Positions 1 to 7,859 of a stretch of DNA of 58,202 bases are shown here, piece by piece. Source of the DNA: Ardenticatenaceae bacterium (GTDB taxonomy: Bacteria > Chloroflexota > Anaerolineae > Promineifilales > Promineifilaceae); contig JACKBT010000029.1 of the NCBI GenBank assembly GCA_020634415.1, forward strand, positions 1 through 58,202, written 5' to 3'. The notes below the pieces were generated by a model. The model was not told where the DNA came from, made no database searches, and saw nothing but the letters and a program-made list of their open reading frames with translations. The position numbers and the translations under genes were made by a program. Numbering within the stretch: position 1 is the first letter of the stretch; the number at the start of each line of letters is the position of its first letter.

Positions 1-320
1 GTGTCCTTATTATTTGGTGGAATAAGATGGATGATGAATATCTATCATGTCAGAGTTTCATTAAGTTTGTTTAGGTTTTGTTTGCCTCGATATGGGCCTC
101 CTTATTTTGCCTTTATGGAAGATTCCAATTTGTTTGTTTGGAATCCATGTCGCCAGTTTAGCGGCTAATCGTGAATGAAACGTGAAGCAAAACGTGAAAT
201 TATAAGTTTGCCCTATCCAGTTCTCGACTTGTTCCCTCGACGAATTACCGACGATCTCTGATGAAAGCTCAAAATCCAAGAGCATGGTATGCTTGGGCAA
301 CTCGTTTTGGGAGAGTGAAA
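1..320. other. left-edge region, no firm gene
   Basis: This stretch is AT-richer than the rest and has no ACGGCCGT. Frame 1 is open on the + strand from base 1 to a TAA at 166-168 and could be the 3' end of a gene lying outside the window, but I do not recognise the peptide. A 28-codon ORF (ATG 175, TGA 259-261) overlaps an ATG at 261 as TGATG. The 20 codons from 261 to 320 are in frame with the B3/4 gene but look unlike the family's N terminus, so I start that gene at 321. Confidence 0.4.
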
Positions 321-1040
321 ATGGATATGGATCAAGCTAAATCAGTTCCAACAGGTATGTTCCCTATCACCTGTACCGCTGCCTGGCACAGCACCTTTCG
401 CGGCGGGTATATTGGGTTATTGGCTTTGGGGATAGCGGATAACACTCAGCCTAGTGATCATTTGGAAGCGCATAAAAGACAATTAGAAGCCAGTTTGCGC
501 CAGCAATATGCGGGCATGAATCGTGCCGATTTGCTCACTATCCCCGAACTCGCCGCCTACAAAAGTTACTATCGCCGGTTCAACAAGACCTATCATGTGC
601 AGTTGCAGTTGGAATCGGTGCTACACAAGGGCAGATCGGTGCCCGTTGTCAATCCGTTGGTGGATGCTTGTTTTGCTGCCGAATTGGAGGCACATCTGCT
701 GACAGCCAGCCATGATTTGGACAAGTTGGTGGCTCCTGTTGTCATAGATGCCTCGACAGGCGAGGAGGTGTTGGTGCAGATGGGTGGAAAGTCGCGGCTG
801 ATTAAAGCCAACGACATGATGATGTGCGATGGGGAAGGTGTGGTCTGCACGGTTATTTATGGGCAAGACAACCGCACTCCCGTCACAGAAGCCACCCACC
901 GCGTCTTGTACGTCACCTATGCCCCATCTGGCATTACCGCCGCAATGGTTGAGCGGCATCATGAGGTATTATTGCGAAATGTGCAGTTGGTGGATGGGGA
1001 AACGGCCGTTCTTCATCAGGAAATTGTCTCAGCAAGATAA
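321..1040 (+). CDS. B3/4 domain-containing protein (PheRS beta-like editing fold)
   Basis: This 239-aa protein resembles the stand-alone B3/4 domain family, related to the B3/B4 editing region of phenylalanyl-tRNA synthetase beta chain. Members are soluble and are thought to bind tRNA or hydrolyse mischarged products. Family-like blocks are FRGGYIGLLALG near the start, HVQLQLESVLHKGRSVPVVN with NPLVDACFAAELE in the middle, then the DMMMCDGEGVVCTVIYG stretch and a closing YAPSGI. I chose ATG 321 because GGGAGAG lies at 309-315, 5-6 nt upstream. An in-frame ATG at 261 would add 20 atypical residues. The gene stands alone on the + strand and is followed by a hairpin. Exact substrate is unknown. 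Confidence 0.75.
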   Translation: MDMDQAKSVPTGMFPITCTAAWHSTFRGGYIGLLALGIADNTQPSDHLEAHKRQLEASLRQQYAGMNRADLLTIPELAAYKSYYRRFNKTYHVQLQLESVLHKGRSVPVVNPLVDACFAAELEAHLLTASHDLDKLVAPVVIDASTGEEVLVQMGGKSRLIKANDMMMCDGEGVVCTVIYGQDNRTPVTEATHRVLYVTYAPSGITAAMVERHHEVLLRNVQLVDGETAVLHQEIVSAR

Positions 1041-1049
1041 GGCATATTG

Positions 1050-1092
1050 GTGTAGTGGTATAGTGGTGTAATAAACCAATATACCACTACAC
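1050..1092. repeat. 13-bp-arm inverted repeat after the B3/4 gene
   Basis: The arms GTGTAGTGGTATA (1050-1062) and TATACCACTACAC (1080-1092) are perfect complements with a 17-nt loop, followed by ACTTTT. The left side also contains staggered GTAGTGG/TATAGTGG copies of 7-8 nt, like the heptad repeats elsewhere in the window. It could act as a weak terminator. Confidence 0.6.
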
Positions 1093-1146
1093 TTTTAAGT
1101 AGTGGTCTCACTGAAAACTGGATACTGAAAATGGAGCAGTAAAAAT

Positions 1147-1908
1147 ATGCGCTTAGTTACGATTTTCCTGTTCACTCTGCTTACTGTTTCATGCGTTTTG
1201 ACGGAGGGTGAAATGACACCTGTACCGACGATTGACATGACACCTGTACCGACAATTGAGGCCTCTTTACCACAGGAGGCGGGGGTTTATAAATTGACGC
1301 TTGAAGATGGGCAGCGGTATGTATTGTCACTGCCGGAGGGGTATGATAGCGGTGAGGCATGGCCCTTGGTGTTGGCGTTGCATTATGCAGGGGAGGTGAC
1401 GCCATGGTACGGGCGTGGGGTGTTGGCGGTTTTGGTGGAGCCTGCCTTGCGTGAACTCCAGCCGATCATTGTCGCACCAGATGCACGCCACGGGGTATGG
1501 GGGAGTGAAGCGGCCGAGGCGGATGTGCTCGCTTTGCTCGACTACATTACGGCCAATTACTCCATTGCAGAGGGAAAAACGCTGATTACTGGCTTTAGTT
1601 TGGGGGGAATGGGGACGTGGTCTTTGGCGGCACGAAATCAAGAGCGGTTTGCGGCCGCGATTCCGATTGCAGGCGAGCCGCAGGGCGATACGCTGAGAAC
1701 GGTGTGGGAGATTCCGCTGTATGTCATTTACAGTGAGGCGGATGAGGTGGTTAATATTAGGATGGTGGAACCGATCATGGAACAACTCCAAGCACAGGGG
1801 ACTGATATTACTTTTGTGGCCGTGCCGAATTTGTCACATTATGCGATGGTGCAGTTTGTGCCAGTGCTGCAAGAGGCAGTGCCTTGGCTAGAACAACATT
1901 GGCAGTAG
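1147..1908 (+). CDS. predicted lipoprotein alpha/beta hydrolase
   Basis: This 253-aa alpha/beta-hydrolase is of the dienelactone-hydrolase / PHB-depolymerase-like type. The N terminus is a lipoprotein signal with lipobox LTVSC, so Cys16 would be lipidated and the enzyme anchored on the outer face of the membrane. The nucleophile elbow is GFSLGG with Ser151. Asp199 (SEADE) and His231 (LSHYAM) fit the acid and base of the triad. After the lipobox, residues of the type MTPVPTI occur twice in tandem (24-bp direct repeats at 1213-1236 and 1237-1260), forming a short tether. GGAG at 1133-1136 precedes the ATG. Substrate is unknown; esterase or peptidase activity is equally possible. Confidence 0.8.
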   Translation: MRLVTIFLFTLLTVSCVLTEGEMTPVPTIDMTPVPTIEASLPQEAGVYKLTLEDGQRYVLSLPEGYDSGEAWPLVLALHYAGEVTPWYGRGVLAVLVEPALRELQPIIVAPDARHGVWGSEAAEADVLALLDYITANYSIAEGKTLITGFSLGGMGTWSLAARNQERFAAAIPIAGEPQGDTLRTVWEIPLYVIYSEADEVVNIRMVEPIMEQLQAQGTDITFVAVPNLSHYAMVQFVPVLQEAVPWLEQHWQ

Positions 1909-2006
1909 CCTGAATTGTTAGGGTGATTCGGGCAGTACTCAGAGGACAAGGCCTTAATGGGGCAATCTGCCCAGTTAAGCGTCGCGCTGGCTGTTCGTGG
2001 CGGTAG

Positions 2007-2195
2007 TCTGGTGGTGTCTGTACCCGTTGCTGCTCCCTCACGTGGCGTGTGCTTGAGCTTTCCCGTAACGGCCGTTGGCGCACCCCAGAAGGCATTGTAC
2101 TGGGTGGGGCAGGTTATTTTGGCTATGAGGTGGCGTATGTGCCGGTGGAGGAGGGTGAGTGGGTGAGGAGGGGGGGACTAGGGACTGGAGACTAG
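2007..2195 (+). pseudogene. possible decayed gene fragment
   Basis: After an in-frame TAG at 2004-2006, this frame reads protein-like sequence. It includes VLELSRNGRWRTPEGI and GGAGYFGYEVAYVPVEEGEW, and it ends at a TAG inside the heptad dyad. There is no start codon, ribosome site or upstream continuation in frame. A competing 69-codon ORF in another frame (1957-2166) has a poorer composition. I read it as the tail of a lost gene. The family is not recognised. Confidence 0.4.
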
Positions 2196-2231
2196 AGACT
2201 GCCAATAGTCTCCAGTCTCTAGTCTCCAGTC
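2176..2231. repeat. heptad dyad, GACTRGA type, copy 1
   Basis: Eight consecutive 7-bp units fill these 56 bases: GACTAGG, GACTGGA, GACTAGA, GACTGCC, then AATAGTC, TCCAGTC, TCTAGTC, TCCAGTC. The second half is the reverse complement of the first. The same family recurs at 19693-19754 and 27705-27767. Confidence 0.9.
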
Positions 2232-2245
2232 TTCACCAATACTTG

Positions 2246-2335
2246 TTAATAGAGACGTAAGTTCGCTTCTAATTCCCGTTCTGGGGTGAAGTGGGTGAGG
2301 ACGGTTTGACGGCCGTTTCTCCACCAACAAATCAT
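2246..2335 (-). CDS. short unassigned ORF or gene remnant (29 aa)
   Basis: A minus-strand ORF from ATG 2335 (GTG at 2338 also possible) to TAA 2246 encodes 29 residues ending in LTHFTPERELEANLRLY. That tail is rich in helix-forming and acidic residues, as in a real C terminus. It lies just after the stop of the nucleotidyltransferase gene on the same strand and contains an ACGGCCGT site. There is no ribosome-binding site. It may be a tiny downstream gene or the remains of a larger one. Confidence 0.25.
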   Translation of the reverse strand: MICWWRNGRQTVLTHFTPERELEANLRLY

Positions 2336-2346
2336 CACTGCCTAAC

Positions 2347-3345
2347 TTATGTCAACTCAACGGCCCCATCATCACCCACAAACAGCTTCAAGCTCTGTCC
2401 CTGCACCTGGGCGCGTTCCCCAATGAGGGAAGTGTCCAAAATGCAGTTTTCAATATGCGCCTCGGCATCAATTAAGCTGTGACGCACGATGCTGTCGCGG
2501 ATGACGGCTCCGGCTTCGATGCTGGTGTAGGGGCCAATGACGGCGCGTTCGATAACGGCCGTTTCGTGCAAAAACACCGGCGGAATTACCGTAAAATCCT
2601 CAGCATAACTGCGCTCAATGGCCTCAGCCGAGCCATAGCCCAACCCTAGCAGCCGCGTATTGGTCGCCAAAATATTTTCAGGACTGCCCGCATCCAGCCA
2701 AAAAGTAGTGGATTTGGTCACAATTTTCGCGCCCTGTGCCAACAGCACCTGATAAGCATCCGCCAGATAATATTCGCCTTTGGTTTTGCGCTCTTCACGG
2801 ATGACAGTATCGAGGGCTTGGGCCAGGAGACGGCCGTTTTGGAACCAATGCACCCCGGCCACGGCCAACCTGTGTTCTTGCGTGTCCGGCTTCTCAATCA
2901 ACCGCTGCACCTGCCGTTGCTCATCTACAACCACCACCCCAAACAGACGCGGGTCAGCCACCTCTTCCACCAACATCACCACATCCGCTCCCGCCTCTGG
3001 CAGTTCAGTATAATCCGCTTTCACAATGCCATCACCAAAAGCCACCAGCACCTCACCCACCATAAAATCGCGGCACAGCCACAGGGCGTGTGCCTGCCCC
3101 AAAGGCTCTGTCTGCTGTACAAAATGGCTGTTTAGGTAAGGATAATGCTCTCGAATCCAGGCTTCAATCTCCGCCCCCTTATAACCCACCACAAACACAA
3201 CTTCCTCCGTTGTCACCGCCGCCATCTGGTCTAGCAAATGGCCGATGACAGTGTTGCCAGCCACATTTAGCAGTGGCTTGGCCCGGCTCCACGTGTGTGG
3301 CCGCATCCGCGACCCAAATCCAGCGAGGGGAATGATGACTTTCAA
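2347..3345 (-). CDS. sugar-phosphate nucleotidyltransferase with left-handed beta-helix
   Basis: This 332-aa protein is a glucose-1-phosphate thymidylyl/uridylyl-transferase-type enzyme, making NDP-sugars in the cytoplasm. The N-terminal Rossmann-like domain starts with the nucleotide loop PLAGFGSRMRPHTW followed by a Lys (RAKPLL), and the C-terminal ~80 residues show hexapeptide-like repeats (IGPYTSIEAGAVI, SIVRHSLI, SLIGERAQV). I start it at TTG 3345, which gives the family-typical MKVIIPLAG. AAGGAG lies 7-8 nt upstream, and TTGA overlaps the gatA stop. A longer in-frame ATG at 3381 would overlap gatA by 40 bases. The product may feed the glycan locus further along, but this is not shown. 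Confidence 0.85.
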   Translation of the reverse strand: MKVIIPLAGFGSRMRPHTWSRAKPLLNVAGNTVIGHLLDQMAAVTTEEVVFVVGYKGAEIEAWIREHYPYLNSHFVQQTEPLGQAHALWLCRDFMVGEVLVAFGDGIVKADYTELPEAGADVVMLVEEVADPRLFGVVVVDEQRQVQRLIEKPDTQEHRLAVAGVHWFQNGRLLAQALDTVIREERKTKGEYYLADAYQVLLAQGAKIVTKSTTFWLDAGSPENILATNTRLLGLGYGSAEAIERSYAEDFTVIPPVFLHETAVIERAVIGPYTSIEAGAVIRDSIVRHSLIDAEAHIENCILDTSLIGERAQVQGQSLKLFVGDDGAVELT

Positions 3346-4805
3346 TGGAGACTCCTTGAGACAGGTAACTGCTTGTGCCACTCCGTCGCCTGCTCATAGG
3401 CAAAGGCGGCATTCAAAATGGTGGCTTCTTGCAGGGTGTTGCCGATGAGTTGCAGGCCGATGGGCAAACCCTGGCTGTCGAAGCCGCAAGGCAGTGACAG
3501 GCCACAGCTTGCACTCAAGTTCAGCGGCAGGGTGAAGACATCGGCCAGATACATGCTGAGGGGATCGTCGGCTCTTTCGCCGATTTTGAAGGCGGTGGTG
3601 GGGCTGGTCGGCGCGGCTATAATGTCTACCTGCGCAAAAGCGGCCTGGAAATCATTTTTGATGAGGGTGCGTACTTTCAAAGCCCGGCCGTAATATTGGT
3701 CATAATAACCAGCACTAAGGGCGTAGGTGCCTAGCATGATGCGGCGCGTGGCCTCGGCACCAAACAAGCTGCGAGTCTTTTTCACCGAGTCAATGACATC
3801 GGCCCCTTCCAAGCGTGGGCCGTAGCGCACACCATCGTACCGCGCCAGGTTGGCACTGGCCTCGGCGGGGGCGATGAGGTAGTAGACGGGTAAAGCATAC
3901 CGTGTGTGGGGCAGGCTGATGGGCACAATTTCGGCTCCCAATTCTTCGAGTTTGGCGATGGCTTGGCGAACGGCCGTTTCCACCTCCGCCTCTATCCCCT
4001 CAATAAAATACTCCGCAGGCACACCCACTTTCAACCCCTGAATATCGCCTGTCAAAGCCGCTTCATAATTGGGCACGGGTGCATTTAGCGAGGTGCTATC
4101 GCGCTCATCATAACCGGCCGTTACCTGGAACAGGGCCGTGCAGTCGGCCACTGTGCGGCCAAAGCTGCCTACCTGATCCAGCGAAGAGGCAAAGGCGATG
4201 ACACCCCAACGAGATAGTCGGCCGTAAGTAGGTCGCAGCCCCACCAACCCGCAAAAAGAGGCGGGCTGGCGCACACTGCCGCCTGTGTCTGTGCCCAGGG
4301 CGGCATAGGCCATACCGGCAGCGACGGCGGCGGCACTGCCACCACTGCTGCCGCCCGGTACGAGGTCTAAATCCCAGGGGTTGTGGGTGGTGAAGTAGGC
4401 CGAATTTTCGGTGGAGGAACCCATGGCGAACTCGTCGGTGTTGGTTTTGCCCAGAATGACAGCACCTGCGTCTTTGAGCTTTTGCACGACGAAGGCATCG
4501 TAGGGGGGGATGAAGTTCTCTAAAATCTTGCTGCCAGCAGTGGAGGTGACCCCTTCGGTGCAGATGATGTCTTTGATGGCGATGGGGATGCCGAGTAGGG
4601 GGCTGTCTTCACCGTTGGCGCGGCGGCGATCGGCCGTTTCGGCCTGAGCAAGAGCCAATTCATCGGTCACTGTTAGATAGCTTTGAATATCGTTGTCTGC
4701 TTCTACGATGCGATCCAACATGGCCTGGGTCGCTGCCAGACTGGTTGTTTGCCCCTGGCGCAGGGCAGTGCGTAGTTGGGTAAGGGTAAGTTGGGTTAAG
4801 TCCAT
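3342..4805 (-). CDS. gatA: aspartyl/glutamyl-tRNA amidotransferase subunit A
   Basis: GatA (487 aa) is the amidase subunit of GatCAB. It releases ammonia from glutamine to convert Glu-tRNA(Gln) or Asp-tRNA(Asn) to the amide form. The amidase signature is clear: the catalytic Lys in IAIKDIICTEGV and the cis-Ser/Ser pair in VPGGSSGGSAAAVAAG and TDTGGSVRQPASFCG. Length is normal for the family. Its ATG directly follows a heptad repeat (4809-4887), so there is no ribosome-binding site of normal form. gatC lies upstream on the same strand but is separated by 184 bp with a hairpin. gatB is not in this window. Confidence 0.97.
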   Translation of the reverse strand: MDLTQLTLTQLRTALRQGQTTSLAATQAMLDRIVEADNDIQSYLTVTDELALAQAETADRRRANGEDSPLLGIPIAIKDIICTEGVTSTAGSKILENFIPPYDAFVVQKLKDAGAVILGKTNTDEFAMGSSTENSAYFTTHNPWDLDLVPGGSSGGSAAAVAAGMAYAALGTDTGGSVRQPASFCGLVGLRPTYGRLSRWGVIAFASSLDQVGSFGRTVADCTALFQVTAGYDERDSTSLNAPVPNYEAALTGDIQGLKVGVPAEYFIEGIEAEVETAVRQAIAKLEELGAEIVPISLPHTRYALPVYYLIAPAEASANLARYDGVRYGPRLEGADVIDSVKKTRSLFGAEATRRIMLGTYALSAGYYDQYYGRALKVRTLIKNDFQAAFAQVDIIAAPTSPTTAFKIGERADDPLSMYLADVFTLPLNLSASCGLSLPCGFDSQGLPIGLQLIGNTLQEATILNAAFAYEQATEWHKQLPVSRSLH

Positions 4806-4808
4806 AAT

Positions 4809-4887
4809 GATTTACGATTTTACGATTTACGATTCGTGATTGATGCGGTACAAGATTAAATCGTCAATCGTCAATCGTCAATCGTAA
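4809..4887. repeat. heptad repeat between gatC and gatA
   Basis: GATTTAC, GATTTTAC, GATTTAC, GATTCGT and GATTGAT run from 4809. Then three ATCGTCA units and one ATCGTAA run from 4860 to 4887. The period is 7 bp with one 8-bp slip. It abuts the gatA start codon, replacing the usual Shine-Dalgarno region. Confidence 0.85.
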
Positions 4888-4891
4888 ATAA

Positions 4892-4914
4892 AAACAGGGC
4901 ACTTGGCCCTGTTT
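4892..4914 (-). terminator. intrinsic terminator or attenuator downstream of gatC
   Basis: AAACAGGGC (4892-4900) pairs with GCCCTGTTT (4906-4914). Read on the minus strand, the stem is followed by a T-rich run (TTTTTATTT). It lies between gatC and gatA, so read-through would be needed for gatA unless gatA has its own promoter. Confidence 0.6.
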
Positions 4915-4931
4915 ATTGGTGTGGGATGAGG

Positions 4932-4964
4932 AGATTGGGTCAATCTTCAAGATTGGCCCAATCT
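4932..4964. repeat. AGATTG dyad
   Basis: AGATTGGGTCAATCTT (4932-4947) and AAGATTGGCCCAATCT (4949-4964) are complementary except for one base. A one-base variant of the left arm recurs at 54583-54598. A second short dyad, CAACTCCGAAGTTG, follows. Confidence 0.7.
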
Positions 4965-4989
4965 GGCAACTCCGAAGTTGTTTTCATCC

Positions 4990-5283
4990 TTAGGCATCAT
5001 CAAAAACGCCCTGAATACGGAACTGGTTCTTGGCTCGCTGTGGGGCGTTAAATAGCACATCCTCTAACGAGAGGGATGGCTTTACTTTGTCATCGCGCAT
5101 CACATTCTTGAGCAAAACGGCCGATGATGTGGGCAGCACATCCTCAATATCCAACTCTTTCAGCATTTCGGCATAATCCAAAATGGCGGAAAGCTGCCCC
5201 AAATAGGCCATTTTTTGCTCACCAGTTAGGTCAAGGCGGGCTAAATCAGCAATCTTCTCTACATCTTGAATGGTTAAACTCAT
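4990..5283 (-). CDS. gatC: aspartyl/glutamyl-tRNA amidotransferase subunit C
   Basis: GatC (97 aa) is the small subunit that clasps GatA and GatB together. The sequence has the expected opening LTIQDVEKIADLARLDLT, the LSAILDYAEML helix and the closing VMRDDKVKPSL with a FRIQGVFDD end. GGGAG sits 7 nt before the ATG at 5283 but only 1 nt before an in-frame ATG at 5289, so I choose 5283. An extended -10 box lies about 35 bp upstream. The gap to gatA contains repeats and a terminator-like hairpin, so GatC and GatA levels may be uncoupled. Confidence 0.95.
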   Translation of the reverse strand: MSLTIQDVEKIADLARLDLTGEQKMAYLGQLSAILDYAEMLKELDIEDVLPTSSAVLLKNVMRDDKVKPSLSLEDVLFNAPQRAKNQFRIQGVFDDA

Positions 5284-5318
5284 GGTCATACTCCCGACGG
5301 TAAAAATTAATCTGACGG

Positions 5319-5327
5319 ATTATAACA
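5319..5327 (-). promoter_or_regulatory. extended -10 box for gatC
   Basis: On the minus strand this reads TGTTATAAT (TGnTATAAT). It would start transcription about 28 nt before the gatC ATG. No good -35 is seen, which fits an extended -10 promoter. Confidence 0.55.
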
Positions 5328-5388
5328 TAGGAGTCAAGTACTAGTAAACCAGTTTTCAGTGGTCAGTATTGAGGCCAAAATGGACTGA

Positions 5389-5946
5389 TTATTCGGCGAC
5401 GACTTCCCCCTCATCTTCGGCTTCCTGCATGGCCTGGAACTCTTCTTCGGTCCAGAAGTTTTCTTTGGCAGTGAGTTTGTCAATGTATAAAACGCCATTG
5501 AGATGGTCAATTTCGTGTTGGAAGATGCGGGCTGTCCAACCACTGAGGCGGAGGCGGATTTTACGGCCGTTTCTATCCTGCGCCCGTACCCGAATCTTCT
5601 CGGCGCGTGCCACCTCACCCACATAACCAGGAATGGAAAGACAGCCCTCAATGCCAATCAGCTCATCACGCGATTCCCAGATGATTTCGGGGTTGGCAAT
5701 GACAAACAGCTCGCGGGAATTTTCAATTTCGTTCCCTTCCTCATCTACTTTGGGCAGCGTCTCAATGACACTTAAACTCAAGGGCTGCCCCACCTGCGGT
5801 GCAGCCAAACCAACACCCGGCGCATCGCGCATGGTCTCGATCATATCGTCAATTAACGTTTGCAAATCAGCGTCAAACTTGGTCACAGGCCGTGCTTTGC
5901 GACGCAAAATGGGGTTAGGGATGGGTACAATATCTAAAATAGCCAT
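5389..5946 (-). CDS. def: peptide deformylase
   Basis: Def (185 aa) removes the formyl group from nascent N-terminal methionine using a bound metal. All three motifs are intact: GVGLAAPQVG (motif I, from residue 44), EGCLSIPG with Cys102 (motif II) and HEIDHLNG with His144, Glu145 and His148 (motif III). The last ~25 residues form an acidic tail (EEEFQAMQEAEDEGEVV). The gene follows the CNMP/PH membrane-protein gene by 23 nt on the same strand. That gap holds the perfect palindrome TAATTACGTAATTA, and AGGAG there is too far from the ATG to be a normal ribosome site. Confidence 0.96.
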   Translation of the reverse strand: MAILDIVPIPNPILRRKARPVTKFDADLQTLIDDMIETMRDAPGVGLAAPQVGQPLSLSVIETLPKVDEEGNEIENSRELFVIANPEIIWESRDELIGIEGCLSIPGYVGEVARAEKIRVRAQDRNGRKIRLRLSGWTARIFQHEIDHLNGVLYIDKLTAKENFWTEEEFQAMQEAEDEGEVVAE

Positions 5947-5952
5947 AAAAGA

Positions 5953-5966
5953 TAATTACGTAATTA
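5953..5966. repeat. 14-bp palindrome TAATTACGTAATTA
   Basis: This perfect palindrome lies in the 23-nt gap before def. The identical 14-mer recurs at 29409-29422, overlapping the stop of another gene. Confidence 0.7.
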
Positions 5967-5969
5967 CTC

Positions 5970-7733
5970 CTAATATTCTTCCTCAAACTCTTCAACATCC
6001 GGTACTTCTTCAAAATGGGGCGTGCGGCGGGGCAGGCGGCCTTGTTCTTCGGCCTGCTTATACACGTCGAGCAAAACGGCGTACTCTTTGCGGCGGCGTT
6101 CACCTTCGCCGATCTGTTTGATGCGCTGTTGGGCATCGCGCCGCCGAAAGACATCGCTTTGGATGACGCTGGGGTGGGGAACATTCTCGAAGGTGATGTC
6201 GGCTGTGGCCCCGGCTGTCTCGATGATGACGTTGCCGTAATTAAAGATGGTGGGAATGAGACCGGGCCGGTCTGCATTGACGTTTTGTACGTTTGCCAGT
6301 TCGGCCTGTTTACGACTTTCACCAAAGCCAAACGGCCGTCTATCAATATCAATCACATATCTATCCGTCAACTGAAACGTGTCGTTGCGCCAATCTTCAA
6401 TCTCCCAAATGAGCCAGCCAAAATCCACCACAAAAAGAATCAAAAAGATCGTGCCGATCTGTGCCCAAGTAAATTGAAAGATATTGATTAACCCCATTTG
6501 GGCGATGAAAAGCAGAATGAAGGCTGTGGCCGGCCAGGCAATTTCCCGAAACAGAATAAAGAAATGTTTGCGGTAGGTAATGACACCGTTTTCCTCTGAC
6601 CGCCAGGTATACCGCTTACGCACCCTGGCCCAAAAACTTTCGCGGGTGGGGGCAACGGCCGTTTCTCCCTCCCCCTCACCATTCGCCACCGCTGTAAAAG
6701 AGGGCTGCACCTGAAAATAATTCTCCAGCGAACGGCGCATCGTCGCTTGCTCCCGCCCCGCATCCAACGCCCTCACCTGTCGGCTCAACCGATCCAGCGT
6801 ATCCTTCACCCGAATCGGATCATCAATATTATCAAAATAGAGAATGCCCTTAGCCGAGGCAGTGGTAATCCGCGCCGTGCCAATATTAAAAAGATTGGCC
6901 ACCAAAGTCGGTTTATCAATTTCCACACTTTGCACCTTCTCCATCGGAATCTTATTGATGGTTGTGCGGAAGGTGCGCAAATCAAATTCACGATGAATCA
7001 GATGCTTATTGGTGATCACAAAATAATCATTCGACCAATCTAAGGCACGGAACAGCAAAAAGAGCAGCGCAGCGACACCAATGAGACCGGCAACGATGGT
7101 GGCGGCGGCGGCTGAAAAATTGACCAGCAGTAAATAAGCCACCGGCGGCAGAAGAACCATGCTCAAAAATGGCCCCAGGGTGCGCACCAGTAAAAACCAG
7201 ATGCTGCGGCGAGAACTGTACTCCACCAACTCATCGGGCAGCAGGCTCACCGCCGCACTGCGCCGATCGGCCCGCACACGCACTTTGCCCGCCATTTCCC
7301 AGGCCGTTGCGGATAACCCGCTGGAGACATGCCCTTCGGGGCCAAATTCGGGTTCCAACTGGGGCAGCACCCGCCGATTCCTGTCTAAGAACTCGAGGAA
7401 GTCACTGCCCTTGATGATGATCAGGCTGCCAGGTTCGGTGGCACGAATGGTGGCGGGATGGGCATCTTCGGCGAAGAGCCAGCGGGCATCGAAGTAATCT
7501 TGGGGGCCATAGGCGTGTGTTTCGCGCACAATGCCTCGTCCATCTACACTGCGGGCAAAGAGACGGCCGTTACGCACAATGTACAAACTGTCGGCCACAT
7601 CCCGCTGATACGCAATCACAGCCCCCTCTTCAAACTCATATTCCTGGCTAATACGCGCCAGGGCCTTCAGCTCCGGTTCCGTCAGAGCCTTGAAGATGGG
7701 TAATTGAGCGAGAAAGTCCAATTTACTTGTCAC
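5970..7733 (-). CDS. cyclic-nucleotide-binding-like and bacterial PH-domain membrane protein
   Basis: This 587-aa membrane protein appears to join three parts. Residues ~5-125 look like a cyclic-nucleotide-binding beta-roll (FEEGAVIAYQRDVADSLYIV; IIIKGSDFLEFL). Two TM pairs follow, at about residues 180-230 and 400-440. Each is followed by a bacterial PH-like domain of the YdbS/YdbT type (DYFVITNKHLIHREF with NLFNIGTARITT; DTFQLTDRYVID with TIFNYGNVIIETAGA). A charged C-terminal tail (DVEEFEEEY) ends the protein. GTG 7733 is preceded by AGGAG at good spacing. It may be a membrane sensor that answers a cytosolic ligand, but whether the CNMP pocket binds a nucleotide is not clear. Confidence 0.8.
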   Translation of the reverse strand: MTSKLDFLAQLPIFKALTEPELKALARISQEYEFEEGAVIAYQRDVADSLYIVRNGRLFARSVDGRGIVRETHAYGPQDYFDARWLFAEDAHPATIRATEPGSLIIIKGSDFLEFLDRNRRVLPQLEPEFGPEGHVSSGLSATAWEMAGKVRVRADRRSAAVSLLPDELVEYSSRRSIWFLLVRTLGPFLSMVLLPPVAYLLLVNFSAAAATIVAGLIGVAALLFLLFRALDWSNDYFVITNKHLIHREFDLRTFRTTINKIPMEKVQSVEIDKPTLVANLFNIGTARITTASAKGILYFDNIDDPIRVKDTLDRLSRQVRALDAGREQATMRRSLENYFQVQPSFTAVANGEGEGETAVAPTRESFWARVRKRYTWRSEENGVITYRKHFFILFREIAWPATAFILLFIAQMGLINIFQFTWAQIGTIFLILFVVDFGWLIWEIEDWRNDTFQLTDRYVIDIDRRPFGFGESRKQAELANVQNVNADRPGLIPTIFNYGNVIIETAGATADITFENVPHPSVIQSDVFRRRDAQQRIKQIGEGERRRKEYAVLLDVYKQAEEQGRLPRRTPHFEEVPDVEEFEEEY

Positions 7734-7843
7734 AGCTTACTCTCCTGTGATTTATTTTAACATAAAATAAAAATGGGAAGTAATTGGGTAAAGGGGTAAT
7801 TAAGGCCCAATCACCTGTTTACATAGCCTCCCCCTGCAAACTC

Positions 7844-7852
7844 TGGCACAAT
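7844..7852 (+). promoter_or_regulatory. candidate leaderless promoter, hypothetical gene
   Basis: TGGCACAAT fits an extended -10 with C at the first position. It ends 7 nt before the ATG at 7860, the spacing seen at several other leaderless starts in this window. Confidence 0.35.
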
Positions 7853-7859
7853 AGGCTGC

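Larger units (their letters stand above)
1909..2346. other. 438-bp gap with gene remnants and a heptad dyad
   Basis: No complete gene is convincing here. The gap holds an open + frame fragment (2007-2195), a heptad dyad (2176-2231), a short minus-strand ORF (2246-2335) and two ACGGCCGT sites (2068, 2309). It reads as a zone of decayed coding sequence between the lipoprotein hydrolase and the convergent nucleotidyltransferase gene. Confidence 0.55.

Noticed and set aside
1957..2166. 69-codon + strand ORF as a gene
   Set aside because: Its peptide looks random, there is no ribosome site, and an overlapping frame (2007-2195) reads more like protein.
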